Source of the DNA: Colias croceus
Taxonomy: Eukaryota; Arthropoda; Insecta; Lepidoptera; Pieridae
NCBI RefSeq assembly: GCF_905220415.1
Contig: NC_059566.1
Coordinates: forward strand, 4,092,001 to 4,156,000
Direction: 5' to 3'
DNA length: 64,000 nucleotides
Numbering within the stretch: position 1 is the stretch's first letter; the number at the start of each line of letters is the position of its first letter. Both the position numbers and the translations under genes were made by a program. Shown piece by piece: positions 21,598 to 35,600 of the stretch. A model generated the notes under the pieces. The model worked only from the letters and a program-made list of their open reading frames with translations, had not been told where the DNA came from and made no database searches.

Positions 21598-24500
21598 ATG
21601 GAACACCCGGCGTTCGTTGATGCAGGCGCGGAAGCGGGTTTGGAAATTTGGACGATTGACGTAAGTTTCTATAAATTACTAGCTTAAGACGCGCGGGTCC
21701 GCGCGTTTTGTCTAAAAGTCTAAAACTTAACAAATTATATAGTAAAACCTTTGTCGAGAATCACTATCTATTAAAAAAAATCTCATCAAAATCCGTTGCG
21801 TAGTTTTAAAGATTTTAGCATATATTATATGAACAAAGACAACGAAAGTGACTTTGTTTTTTACTACCTATGTAGTGATAGTGATGGAAAAATTATACCC
21901 TAATATAGATATTGATTTTTATTATCTACGATGAAACTCTTTCGTGTGTCATCATGATATTTATTCCCCTAATAGGTACTGAGCCACGATAAAATGGTTA
22001 ACAGTCGATCGAAAAGATGACTAGCAATGCTCCCCGGCTCTGCCTAGAATCCTAGATTGATAAATAAAATGTAGCCTGTTTTTCAAGAAATAGTTTCTAC
22101 AAGTTTTTCTCCCGCGTTTTCAAAGGAAAACCCGCATAGGTCCCGTTCCCGTGGGATTTCCGGGATAAAACCTATCCTATGTGTTAATCCAAGTTACCTA
22201 CCCTTTGTATAGTTCAGTAGTTTATGTGTGAAAACTATACATACAAACCATTCCTCTTTAAAATATTAGTATGTATAGATTGAAGGAAAGTTAAAAATCT
22301 CACCTATGTTATGACTTATGATATTGTATTTAAGTGGATCCTATGCCAATTAAAAACTCAAGAATAAATTATTTTGAAATTTACTTCAAAAACCTTTTAA
22401 GAATCCAAATGAAATTATTATCGATAGTGTAAAGTTTTCAGTTGATAGCAATGTTTCTTCTTTCGATTCAGAATCTCCCTGCATCTTGCCAGCAACATGA
22501 TAACAGCTCTAACGTTAGAAGAGATTTTTTTTAAACAAATGTTTACCAGAAATTCAAATTCAAATTGTCTTAATTTGCTGAAGGAGGAATGTTTATAAGA
22601 AAAAAAGACGTGTGTCACTCGGGTACTGCCGCGGTAAAGTTATTGCATGCTATGCCTTCAAGTCACACCTCCGCCCGTCGGAGTGGTGAGCGTGAGGTTT
22701 TTTCGTTTCGGAATTTCTCGATTCGGTCCCCGCGCTCAAGGCCCGCGATAGAAGCTATGCAATAGCAACATAAACGCCGTAAGCCGTTAAGGCGCCAAAG
22801 AAATGGACATTCATACACTCGAAAAGCATATCCCTCCTGTCGCAGTCGGGTAAAATGCATAATATTGATTGCACAATTATTTTCTAGCAATACCTATATC
22901 GAGTCAGAACTTGGAAAGTCGGAACTTGTTAAAGTTTAAACCGATAGGTACTCTTTATCGATCAAGTACCTACGGATTATTAATTATTATGGATAAATAT
23001 TATCTTAACTATATAATATTATCTTTATTTATTTATTTTATTACTAGGATTCCGCCCGCGGCTTCGCCTGCGCAGTCAAAGAAAAACCCGCATAGTTCCC
23101 GTTCCCGTGGGATTTCCGGGATAAAACCTATCCTATTTCCCGGGGTAAAAAGTAGCCTATGTCCTTTCTCGGGTGTCAAAATATCTCTATACCAAATTTC
23201 ATGCAAATTGGTTCAGTACTTTAGGCGTGATTGAGTAACAGACAGACAGACAGAGTTACTTTCGCATTTATAATATTAGTATGGATTATAAAACAAAATT
23301 TCACATATCTTTCAAATACAATTTTGCGATGCGAAACCTTACGAGGTTTGTGGCAAAACTTAACGTCTTAACTATGTATATAATTAGTCCATGTATGCTT
23401 TGGCATTTTAACTGGTACAATGAATGTTTCAATAAATAAATAAATAAATAAAATTAATTAAGTGCAGAAATATTGCATCACAGCCTTAATTATATTTATA
23501 AGCGTCTTTTATGTTTACAGAAATTTGAGCCTGTCCCCATTGACCGAAAGAAGTATGGAAAATTTTACAATGGTGACTCGTATATTGTTTTAAAGGTAAG
23601 TTGTATACACTATACATGTATTTATTTACATATTATAATGCACTCGAAAAAAATCATTTGTCTCATTTTCTTGTAAATAAATTAATGTCTAAAAAAACAA
23701 AAAACAGTTATTAAAAAAAACGGACATGCAATTTTTATAATACGAAGGAAAAAGCTACTCTAAATATTGGCGTAAATAACTAGATCAACTGAGTAATGTC
23801 TAGTGTTTGATTTTACGTGAGTATTATACATTTAGAAATTTTTTTAAAAGTTTCTTACGGATTCTAAACGCGATTTATTCATTATATTATTTTCCCGACA
23901 TTTCGCACACTTTGCAGCGAGCGTGGTCACGGGGATAGTAAGTTACGTCTTGACGGTCATTCAAAATAATATAATGAATAAATTAAAAAAGTTTAATGAA
24001 TAAATCGCGTTTAAAATCCGTTAAAAATATTTATAAATAAATAATAATATACTTATGTAAAAATTGTACTAAAACTCTAGACAACAGGCGAGAACAATTC
24101 AACCCTATACTACGACGTTCACTTCTGGTTGGGCAGTAAAACAACGCAAGATAAGAAGGGTTCTGCAGCAATATGGACGGTGACGTTGGATGATCAGCTC
24201 GGGGGTAAAGCAGTGCATCATAGAGAGGTTCAGGGGCATGAGTCGAGTTCTTTTGTGGGGTATTTTCAGCCTGGTGAGGATTTTTATTTATTGATTATCT
24301 GCACTTTGTATTTGATATTTAGTTATCGCATGCAAAAATGCATTGCTGATCGGATCTGTATGAAATTTTATGCAGAAATAGCTTATAGACTACAGACCAC
24401 GTTGAAAAAGTTATGGGTCATTTGAACCACCAGGTGACCTATCTAGAACGATATTAGAGCATAAAATTATAAGATTCTGCACCTAAGTCCTGCACTATGC

Positions 24501-26582
24501 CGTCACTTGTAAGCCGTCCATTAGAGCGCTTTCCTGATGCTGCGCCATGTCACCATTTTTTTTTTACAATTAACGCTCTAATGCGCGCTAAATACGCGTT
24601 TTGTTTGGTAAAGCCTTTATAGTATAGAGTATAGACTATAGATTAACAGACAGGCTACTTTTTGTTGGTCTACCACGCAAGTGAAGCCGTGGGATCAAAC
24701 TAAAAAATATATTACTAATATTTTACTGTATTTGTTTATCTCTATTTATTTTATTGTAAATTATAATATTATGTATTATTTGTATTAATATATAAGTAAC
24801 TATATAGATTTATGATTATATTTATATATATGTATATATATATCATACATAGGTATATGTATTTATAAATCATATTCATTATGTATATATTTATAAGTAG
24901 TTATTTGGTTTAAATCTATTATACCTAATTAAATTTTCATAACCTACTGCACCACCTATTGTTTTTCCCCTTTTTTAATTCAAAATCCTACCCATAGGTT
25001 GCCTGGTAGAAATCGCTGAGTAGCGATAAGGCCGCCTTTTTGGCATAACATTGTAATATTGTCTTTTTATTTTTGTTTTATTGTCTGTTTTTTTATCTGG
25101 TGCTAAATAAAGTGTATTTATTTATTTATTATTATTATTATGTCCAACAGCAATCAGATATTTGGAAGGTGGCAATGAATCTGGCTTCAACGAGGTGGAA
25201 ACAAATGCTGGTGCTGAGAAGCGCCTGTTGAGGCTATCTGGCTGCGATAATATGAGAATTGAAGAGGTATATTAAATTATTAAATACATTCCTTTTAATA
25301 ATAAAAAATGTGTGTGTACTAGTGTAAACACGTAAGAGGTGAAACTTCTTTATGACCTTATTTTTCGATAAATAATTTACTACAGAAATACGTCGAATCA
25401 CGCGTGGTAGGGATAAGAAAAAGATGGTGCGTAACGGAAAAATGTAACGCGTAACGAAAAAATGTTACACTAAATTTTTTTCCAACCCCGATAAAGAAGT
25501 TTCTCTTCAACTAGATTTCCATCTTTAAAACTTAACAAATTGTGTACTAAATTCCTCGAGAACAACAGTATATAAAAAGAGCGTGTGTGCCGTGCACACG
25601 TGTGAGAAGTGAAACTTCTTTGGTAAGATTCAAAGATATGAAAATTGTCGCTTTATTGTGTGACGTTACGGTGTTGCCATGACGCGATCTTGAAATTTTA
25701 CTCTGAAACCGCCTAAAGAAGTTACACTTCAAAAATATTAAAGCAAACATAGGGACAGATAGCGGGAAGCGACTTTGACATGGCAATACCTACGTCATGG
25801 AGTATTAATAAGGCGAAGATATTGATATCTTTGAATCTTGCCAAAGAAGTTTCACTTCTGACACGAGTGCTCAGCACACACGCTCTTCTACACTAATATT
25901 ATAAAGAGGAAAACTTTGTTTGTTTGATTGATTGTAATGAATAGGATCATAAACTACTGGACCGATTTTAAAAAATTTTTCACCATTCGAAAGCTACATT
26001 ATCCACGAGTAATATAGGCTATATATTATCACGCTAAGACCAACAGGAGCGGAGCCACGCGGGTGAAACTGCGGGGCACAGCTAGTTTGTTTATAAAAAT
26101 AGAATCGCAACATGAACGTTTTAAATTTTGCTTTTCTTTCTAACTTTATTCAAATCTATATAAAATTATCTATATAAATATATAAAATTATCTATATAAA
26201 TATATAAAATTATCTATATAAATATATATCCTTTTTCTACCAGGTACCAGCAGACGCCTCATCTCTAACAGCAAACAACTGTTTCATCCTCGAAGTAGAA
26301 CATGACATCTTCGTGCTCATGCCACAAGGCGCTAAAGCCACGCAGAGACGAAAGATTATTAGTGTTGCCAATAACTTGAGGGACCAGGAACATAATGGGA
26401 GGGCAACTATTGAAATTATTGGTAAGTGAACTTCATATTTTGGATTTATGGCATTCAAATCCTATCCTACTTAATATTATAAATGCGAAAGTTTGTGAGG
26501 ATGTGTATGTGTGTGTTTGTTACTCTTTCACGCAAGTACTACTGAACCGATTACAATGAAATTAAGCACACATATAGAGGGT

Positions 26583-26619
<37 letters not shown>

Positions 26620-29600
26620 TGTGTGATAGGGAAGCGCTTGACCACGATCTCGCCTGATGGTAAGCTGAGATGTGGCCTAAGATGGAGCGCGCTTCCCTAG
26701 AAGGTACCCGTTCACTCTTCGCTTGAAGACCCCCATATTGTACTCGTCGGGGAACACAGACTCAGGAAGCATGTTCCAGTCCCTCGCGGTTCGGATGAAG
26801 AATGTCGATCCGAACCGCTTTGTCCGGGTACATGGAACGTCAACCATATGGCGACCATATCAACTTGGATTAACACATAGGTTAGTTTTTATCCCGGAAA
26901 TCCCACGGGAACGGGAACTATGCGGGTTTTCCTCTGTAAACGCGGGCGAAGCCGCGGGCGGAAATCTAGTAATATTATAAATGCGAAAGTTTGTGAGGAT
27001 GTGTATGTGTGTGTTTGTTACTCTTTCACGCAAATACTACTGAACCGATTACAATGAAATTAAACACACTTATAGAGGGTAACTTGGATTAACACATAGG
27101 ATAGGTTTTATCTCGGAAATCCCACGGGAACGGGAACTATGCGGGTTTTCCTCTGTAAACGCGGGCGAAGCCGCGGGCGGAAATCTAGTAATATTATAAA
27201 TGCGAAAGTTTGTGAGGATGTGTATGAGTGTGTTTGTTACTCTTTCACGCAAATACTACTGAACCGATTACAATGAAATTAAACACACTTATAGAGGGTA
27301 ACTTGGATTAACACATAGGATAGGTTTTATCTCGGAAATCCCACGGGAACGGGAACTATGCGGCTTTTTTCTTTAAAACGCGAGCGAAGCCGCGTGCAGA
27401 GAGCTAGTGGTTTATAAATTAGCTTGACTGCTGCTGCTTAGATAAATAAAACGGAAAGAGTAGAATAAATTCGATTGCTCTGACGCGATCGGGATCACAG
27501 GAATGGCGGAAAGACGCGGGTTCGAATCCCGCCTGGTGATCAAATTATTTATTTTCTTTAAAAACTATATTTATTATTAGTAAGTGATGTTAAGTAAATC
27601 GATGAAACCTGGATGCACACTGCACAGCTCGTTTATGTATAAAAAAAACATTTATTGAACAACGTATACAAATAAGGTGTGAACTGTGAATGAACACTTT
27701 ATTTACAAAAAAAGCGTGTGTGCCGAGCGCACGTGTCCAAAGTAAAACTTATTTGGCGAGATTAAAGATACCAAAATCGTCGCCTTACTCCATGATGTGA
27801 CGGTATTACCATAACACGATCTTGAAATTTTACTCTCAACGCGCGAAGTTTCATTTTAATAAATAAATCACGTTTAAAATCCGTTAAAAAGTCATCAACT
27901 TATAAACTATACAAAAATTTGTGGCTTACACTAACATATTTTCTAGACGAATTCTCATCGAACGATGATTTCGCGATGTTCTTCGAAGCGCTCGGATCTG
28001 GCTCCAGGGATGAGCTGATTGAAGGAGAAGAATCTATTGCGGTAAGAAAGTGTTTTTTAACAAAAGTAACGAAAAAACTAAAAGATTTTTTGTTACGCTG
28101 TGTTTTTTTGTAATTGTATCGAGTGTAATTTTACTTTTTAGTAGGATGCTCAAATATTGTATGAAAAATAATTATAACCGTATCAATAAAACATAAAAAA
28201 TGGCGACAAAGTTTAAGTAAATCATAAATAAGATCATTATGTACTTAAAACATATTTTTATAAAGTGTTGTGTAAATTGTAATACTTTTTGGTCTCGGTA
28301 TTATTATTCGAATTGTTTGCCAAATTTTTTATTAATGATAATTTTCACCAACTTATTCATCTTTTCTTGTCTACAGCGTACCATACGATTTTGATTTATT
28401 TATTGTAACCTTATAATATTTGTTTAAATACTTATAAAATATTATTATTCCAGGCTTTCTCCAGAGAAAGCATGACAACTGTATACTTATACAGGGTGCT
28501 CTATGATGATGATGTCGAATTGGACGCTCTGAGCAAACCCTTCAAGCAAAGCCAGCTGGAGTCTGATGTGAGTATGAATGAATGAACGAACGAATGAAAT
28601 TTATTCATTGCACCAATGATATAAGTAGCGTTTAGCTACTATTATGTATTCTGTGATATAAGTAAAAAGGTTTAGATAGGTTACAAACACAACATTCGAT
28701 CTTCAAAAACGGCACACTAACGCACACACAATTAGATGTGTGTGAGATGGCATGATTCAAATAGGGAAAATGCAAAAAATGAGACAGTTGATGTAAAATA
28801 TGACTAATTAGACACATTTGGACGTGCCGCTCCCGGAGCGCCAATAATCTATATCTAAATTTATTTACTTACTAGCTTACCGCCCGCGGCTTCGCCCGCT
28901 TTCTCTAAAACGATTTGAGATTTCAACTATCCTATCTCTCAAGTTGGATCGAACTGCACATGGTGTGCGAATTTTATTATAATCGGATAAGTGGTTTAGG
29001 AGTCTATTGAGGACAAAAATTGTGACACGAGATTTATATATATTAAGATTATTATATGTATTGCATAGTTACTTTAATAAAACAGTATGATAATTGCGGT
29101 GAATTTATGACGCCAAATTCAGATCATTTAAATTTAATATTTTAAAACAAATTTATAATACAGGTGATTTTGAAAAATTGCAGTTGCGTTTCTAGCATTG
29201 CTTTCTAGTTTTTTTAGCTTGTATCACGAGATTTTTTAAAAAACGTACAGAATAAAATAATTTAGGACGTAACCGCTCTTTTTTTTCTTTAAACTATTTT
29301 CACTTTTTTAATATTTAATCTGTTATTTTATAGAACATCTACATATTAGACACCCCCTGCTCTGGGGTATACATTTGGATCGGAAATGACGTCGATGCTG
29401 AAGTTAAGAAGAATTACAATGACATCGTTCTGAAATATCTTGATGTGAAAAATTATCCTGCTTGGGTAAGTACAATTAATTTTAAATCTTTATTATTGTA
29501 ATTGTTTATTATTAAATAAGGGCGTATTCAGAAAGAGAGCTTGAAACTTATAAGCGCTTAACTTAACAATAACGAAGGAAAAAATGTATTTTTTTTTGAC

Positions 29601-32600
29601 TCTCAATGAAAATCTTTTTGTTTATGGTGTAAGGAAAAGTACTTACAAAAAAATAACGTATTTTTTGTCTAAGCTCGACTGCTAATCCCTTAAATAGTTG
29701 CTTTTGACTATCTTGTGTATCAAATAGCTGATACAAAGCTTTCTATAGCGTTAAGGGGTTAAAATTACATACTAGATAAGGATAAAATAATCTATAACAC
29801 AAATTAACGGTTGCGAAGTTTAAGAAGCCGGCATTCAAATATATTAGAATCAATTTCATAATTGCATTAAATCAGGTGACGCTTCTTCCGTTGAAAAATT
29901 TTACGAAAGATAAATAAAATCAATTAATAATAAAAAAGACGCATTTTGTTTTTAATTATCTGCAATCAGTATTAAGACTATGATATGCACGTATGGCGCT
30001 ATATCAATAAATAATCCAATTTACAGAATTATCTTATCAAAACTATAAAATAACGAATTACTTTTCGATATATTAAAGCAAACACTTTCTATAAAATACT
30101 GTCATATCCCCACAATTATTTTACAGGTTGTTACAACTTAATTTTTATAACCATCCGTTCAAAATAACATGCCCTATACGTAGCAACAATAATTCTAAAG
30201 TTTTATAAAACATTACTAACCGGTTGGCAGTGACCCTGCCTTCCAAGCCAGAGGTCGTGGGTTATATTCCCACCCGGGGCAAATATTTGTGTGATGAACA
30301 TAGATGTTTACTCTGTGTCTGGGTGTTAATTATCTATATAAGTAATTATTTAAAATTATGGATGTATATTTATCAGCCATCTGGTTTCCATAACGCAAGC
30401 GAACGCTTAGTATGGGATCAGATCGTGCCGTGTGTGAAAATTGTCCTGAAATATTTATGAATTCTTTCAAGGTGAATGTAACTCGAGTGTCGGAAGGTTC
30501 AGAAAATAGTAACTTCAAACAATACTTCCATAACTGGCAGACTATCGTCACTTCCTCTGTGAGAGCTCTTGTTAGCGAATTTGGTGAGTTCAATGAATGA
30601 ATAAATAATTAACGAAAAATCTTATTGAAGTGAAACTTCTCTATCGGGGTTGGAAAAAAATTTTGTGTAACATGTTTTTGTTACGCGTGACATTTTTCCG
30701 TTACGCGCCATCTTTTTCTTAACTCTACCACGCGTGATTCGATGTTTTTCTGTAAAGTTGCATATAGTAAATTATTTTTTGAAAAATAAGGTCTTACGTG
30801 TGTACACTAGTACACGCACACATTTTTTTTACTTATTAATATGTGCATGTGAAAAATCTTTTTTTTTTATTAGTAAAAGGTTATATTGACACGGCTCATG
30901 CGGCGTTACCTCGCTCTGAGGCGTTCCATGTAAGGACTTGAAGTGCAAGCGAGAGCGCGGAACGAGCGACAAAGAAGCACAATCGGCCTTAAGACGTTGT
31001 CACGTTCAACTATCGTCAGTAAACCGATTTTACAGACAACCATTTTTTTTATATGAATTACAATTCAGAGCTATACCACAGAATACATAATAGTAGCTAA
31101 ACGCTACAGAACGGACACTCTCCGCCTCCCGCCAAAATTAAACACTTACCTCACCCCGCACGATCAGACATAAAATGGTCCATATTTTTCTACAGGGACG
31201 ATACGCAACGAAGATTGACAACATTAATCAAATTGATTTAAAGTAATTTTATTATTTTGGATTTGTGATTATCGTTTTTCGTAGAAAATGGTTAGATATT
31301 GTGCTGTTTACGGATGTATTTCATCAGAAAAACGCGAATTTTTTTTTACGCTAGTCAAAAATGTGCCAACCATAAAGCGTTAACACACACATTTGCAGTC
31401 TCTACAGTGTGACTGTCAAAACGATAATTTTGTATGGAGTGTCCGGGGTGTGGCTATACATAGCTCTTTAAAAGCTCTGTCTAGTACAACTAATACAAGC
31501 GTATGCTGAGTTTTCCTTTTGACAATTTTTGAGCGTGGTTGTGAGTCTAGTGATTTATAGAAGCCATTGATAAAAAAACACGTTTTAAACATTAAAGCGA
31601 TTTATTAAAACGATCCTTGAAAAAAAATGTGTGCGTTTACTAGTGTTCACACGTAAGAAATGAAACTTCTTTATGACCTTATTTTTCAAAAAATAATTTA
31701 CTATATGCAAGTTTACAGAAATACGTAGAATCACGCGTGGAAGGGATAAGAAAAGGATGGCGCGTAACGGAAAAATGTCACGCGTAACGAAAAAATGTTA
31801 CACTAAACTTTTTTCCAACCCCGATATAGAAGTTTCACTTCAATAATCCATACGTTTAAAGGCTCAAAATTGAATCGAAAGGAGACTATTACATACAAAC
31901 ATACAGGTGAAGCTAAATTTGTGTTAAATTTCCAGACGTTGGCTATTTCTCAAGCGACGCTGATGAATCAGCAAATGCTGCGAAATTTATTGGCAAGAGT
32001 GCAGCAGCGAGAGGTTATATGCCAGATGATGGTAGTGGTGAAATGACTGTCTTTAGGTAAGTTATCAAACTCAAACATTTATTTATTCAATAAGACTTCT
32101 TTAAAATCACATTTCAACGTTGGCTTGGTTGGTAGTGACCCTGCCTTCGAAGACAGAGGTCGTGGGTTCGATTCCGATAAAAGGCAAATATTGGTGTGAT
32201 GAACATCGCTTTTTGCTCTGTGTTAATCCATACTAATATTATAAATGCGAAAGTAACTCTGTCTGTCTGTCTCAATCACGCCTAAACTAGGTAGGTACTG
32301 AATCAATTTGCATGAAATTTGGTATAGATATATTTTGATTCCCGAGAAAGGACAAAGGCTACTTTTTATTGCGAAATATGTACCACGGGCGAAACCGAGG
32401 CGGACCGCTAGTTATCTATATAAGTACTTATTAAAATTTTTATACGTATTTTTGTCAACCATTTGGTTTCCACAACACAAGCAAGCTTAGTGATCGTGTC
32501 GTGTGTGAAGGTCCCGAAATATTTATTTATTATTTATTTTTAACATCCTGTGTACTTTTTCCGGAAATGAAAAACGACCGTAATTTCCTTTCACGCGGGA

Positions 32601-35600
32601 GAAAAGCTACCTTATTGTTGAAGTGAAACTTTTTTGGCGCGTTGAGAGTAAAATTTCAAGGTCGCGTCATGGCAATACCGTCACATCATGGAGTAAGGCA
32701 ACGATTTTGGTACCTACCTTGCCAAAGAAGTTTCACTTCTGACACGTGTGCTCAATACACACGTTGTTATTTAGCACAACCTATTTATTTATTTCTATTT
32801 CAGAATTGCAGAAGAACCCGAAGATATAACTGAGTTAATATCGAAAACACCAATTCTATATCAAAACGACGTATATGTCATACAATATAAATATGATTCG
32901 GATGGTAAAGATGCCTATATCCTATATACTTGGGTTGTAAGTATTTCTATTATTTTAATATCACTACATAGTATAAAACAAAGTCGCTTTCTCTGTCCCT
33001 ATGTCCCTTTGTATGCTTAAATCTTTAAAACTACGCAACAGATATTGATGCGGTTTGTTTTAATAGATAGAGATCAAGAGGAAGGTTTTAGCATATAATT
33101 TATTAGGTTTTAGATAAAGCGAGCGAAGCCGCGAGCGGTAAGCTAGTCTCTATTATAATTGCTACCAGTTTTTTTTTATATTCTTATATCTTTTTGACTC
33201 ATATATAATTTTATTTTCGGTATTTGTTAGACGAAACGTACAAAAAGTTCAATACTTAAATATCTTAAATAATAAACAGCGTTTGTGCAGAGCACACGTG
33301 TCAGAAGTGAAACTTCTTTGGCAAGATATGACTTGACGGTATTGCCATGACGCGACCTTGAGATTTTACTCTCAACGCGCCCAAAGAAGTTTCACTTCAA
33401 AAATGATATTGGAAATCTAACAATATTTTATTTTCAAGCATTTTTTCATGTACATAAAACGTTATTAATATTTCAAGGGAGAGAAAACAGGAAAGGATAC
33501 TAAAACAGCAGCAAAAGAGTATTGCAATAAATTGGAAGAAGAGTTAGAGGGAGATGTGAATAACGTGACAGTGCCGCAGGGGAAAGAGACAAAACACTTC
33601 TTGAAACTGTTTAAAGGTAGGTTTTAACCGTTTTTGAGGAGAGAATGTTTAGCCTTATTTAATAATTCTGATGTCTGTGTCTTTTTCAATTTTCTTATTT
33701 TTTTATTGCAATCGTCTTAGTATTCTTTCTAGTTTAGTAGTAGTCTACTTTCTAGTTTCTTAGTAGTCTAGCTTTCTATTCTTTTTAACATTGTATAAAA
33801 TATAACCATAAAACCTTAGTAACAAATGGAATAAACAAAATCTATCCAGCCGTGACGGAAATAATGAACAATCATAACTACCTACTGCTGACTAAAGAAT
33901 CACAAACTAACTCACAATTTAACAAAGTAGGTAACTAACTCACAATCACAAAGTAACTCACAATCACACAAACTGTCTCACAAACTCACTCGCTCACTAT
34001 TTTTATTTTTTCCAGGAAAATTGGGAATCCTCTACGGTGGTAAAAACAATGAATACAGTCCAGATAACTTCAATCATTCTTACCAAGATGATGGTATACG
34101 GCTCTTTAAAGTGAGTAAAAAATAAATAAAAAAAATTGTTGTGCATTTTTAGTGTGTTGTTTTGTTTTGTGGCGTGAAATAAATGGTTCTTTCTTCATTA
34201 AAATAATAATTCTTAGCGCGCTTATTGTTTTACTTGGATGGATGAACTGATTTTGATTATTCTTTTTGTTTATTTGAAAGCTGATGATACCTTCTGGCTT
34301 GTGTCATTTAAATTCTGTCTTTTATTAACAATTTGAAAAAGAAGACGGTTTAACCTTTTTTGAAAAAAATAATTAATAACTGTTTAAGAATTATTAATAT
34401 CAGATATAACACAGGTGGAAGGCATAGAGTTAGAAGAGGATATGAGAATAGTGCAAGTGCCAGAGACAACAGAGTCGCTAGAGAACGATGACGTATTCAT
34501 TCTAGAAACACCGGAAGTTGTCTATGTTTGGAATGGAAAGGTAAGAAAACTATTTGCTCGGTGATTTCATTATCTATATTTAAATGGATGATTTGTATCA
34601 AATAATATCGAGGTAAAGTAGCACTAACTTTGCCACTTTTATTCACATGCGTAAGTAGAAATGATTTTTGTAATCTCAAAATGAATTTGTATTTTTTTTA
34701 TTAGTTATAAAAAAAATACAAATTCACATCACGAACAAAATCTGTGCGCCATTTTTTTGCTCTAACTAAGTTTTAAAAATTATTATGTAGTTAGGTACTT
34801 ACCGATGAAAGATATTCCTTTGCACTTTTCCGTATTATTTGTATTATTTGTGCAATATCGTAACACACACGAAGGCATATTTCATGCGTTTCACTTTAAA
34901 ACAAATAAAAAATGAGCGTGCAGTTACGCCATATGGCGTATGTTGAGCGGAACATAAGTGATGTAGGCGGTGTCGTCTCCATATGTATATCTCAATGTTA
35001 ACTACAAATAATTAATTTCAACCAAATAAATGAAAACGTTTAAATCGTTGAAATAGTTAAAAGCTCACTGACTTTTACGAAAATTGGTCATCCTTTCTCT
35101 ATCCTTCCCTTAATTTTACTGTTATAACACCAACATTTAATCTATCACTACATAGTATAAAACAGTCGCTTTCTCTGTCCCTATGTCCCTTTTGCATGCT
35201 TAAATCTTTATACTACGCAACGGATTTTGATGCGGTTTTTTTTAATAGATAGAGTGATTCAAGAGGAAGGTTTTAGTATATAATTTATTAGGTTTTAGAC
35301 AAAGCGGCTGAAGCCGGGGGCGTTAAGCTAGTTTGCAATAAAAATGAGAATTAAAAAAATAGATCAAGAGGCGGGATTCGAACACGCGTTATTTCTCCAA
35401 ACCGGGCCAAACCGTGAGATCATAGATGATAATCTATGACTCTTTCATTTTTTTTTACTTGCCAAATTTCTTATTTAATAAGCAGTTTAGACTTTAGAGC
35501 ATTTTAATGCTATATAATTGCTAAGGAACTTTATTTTAAGATCAAGCACCTATTAATTACATAAAACCTCATCAATTCACTTTCAGGAATCAAACGAAAA

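Noticed and set aside
22869..23234. 121-residue plus-strand frame in gelsolin intron 1
   Set aside because: Its second half is minus-strand Helitron sequence and the first half shows no homology.
26723..26980. 85-residue plus-strand protein
   Set aside because: It is the antisense of a LINE fragment joined to Helitron sequence.
28488..28500. TATACAGGGTG as a MITE end in a gelsolin exon
   Set aside because: It is coding sequence in gelsolin exon 7, with no matching inverted end nearby.
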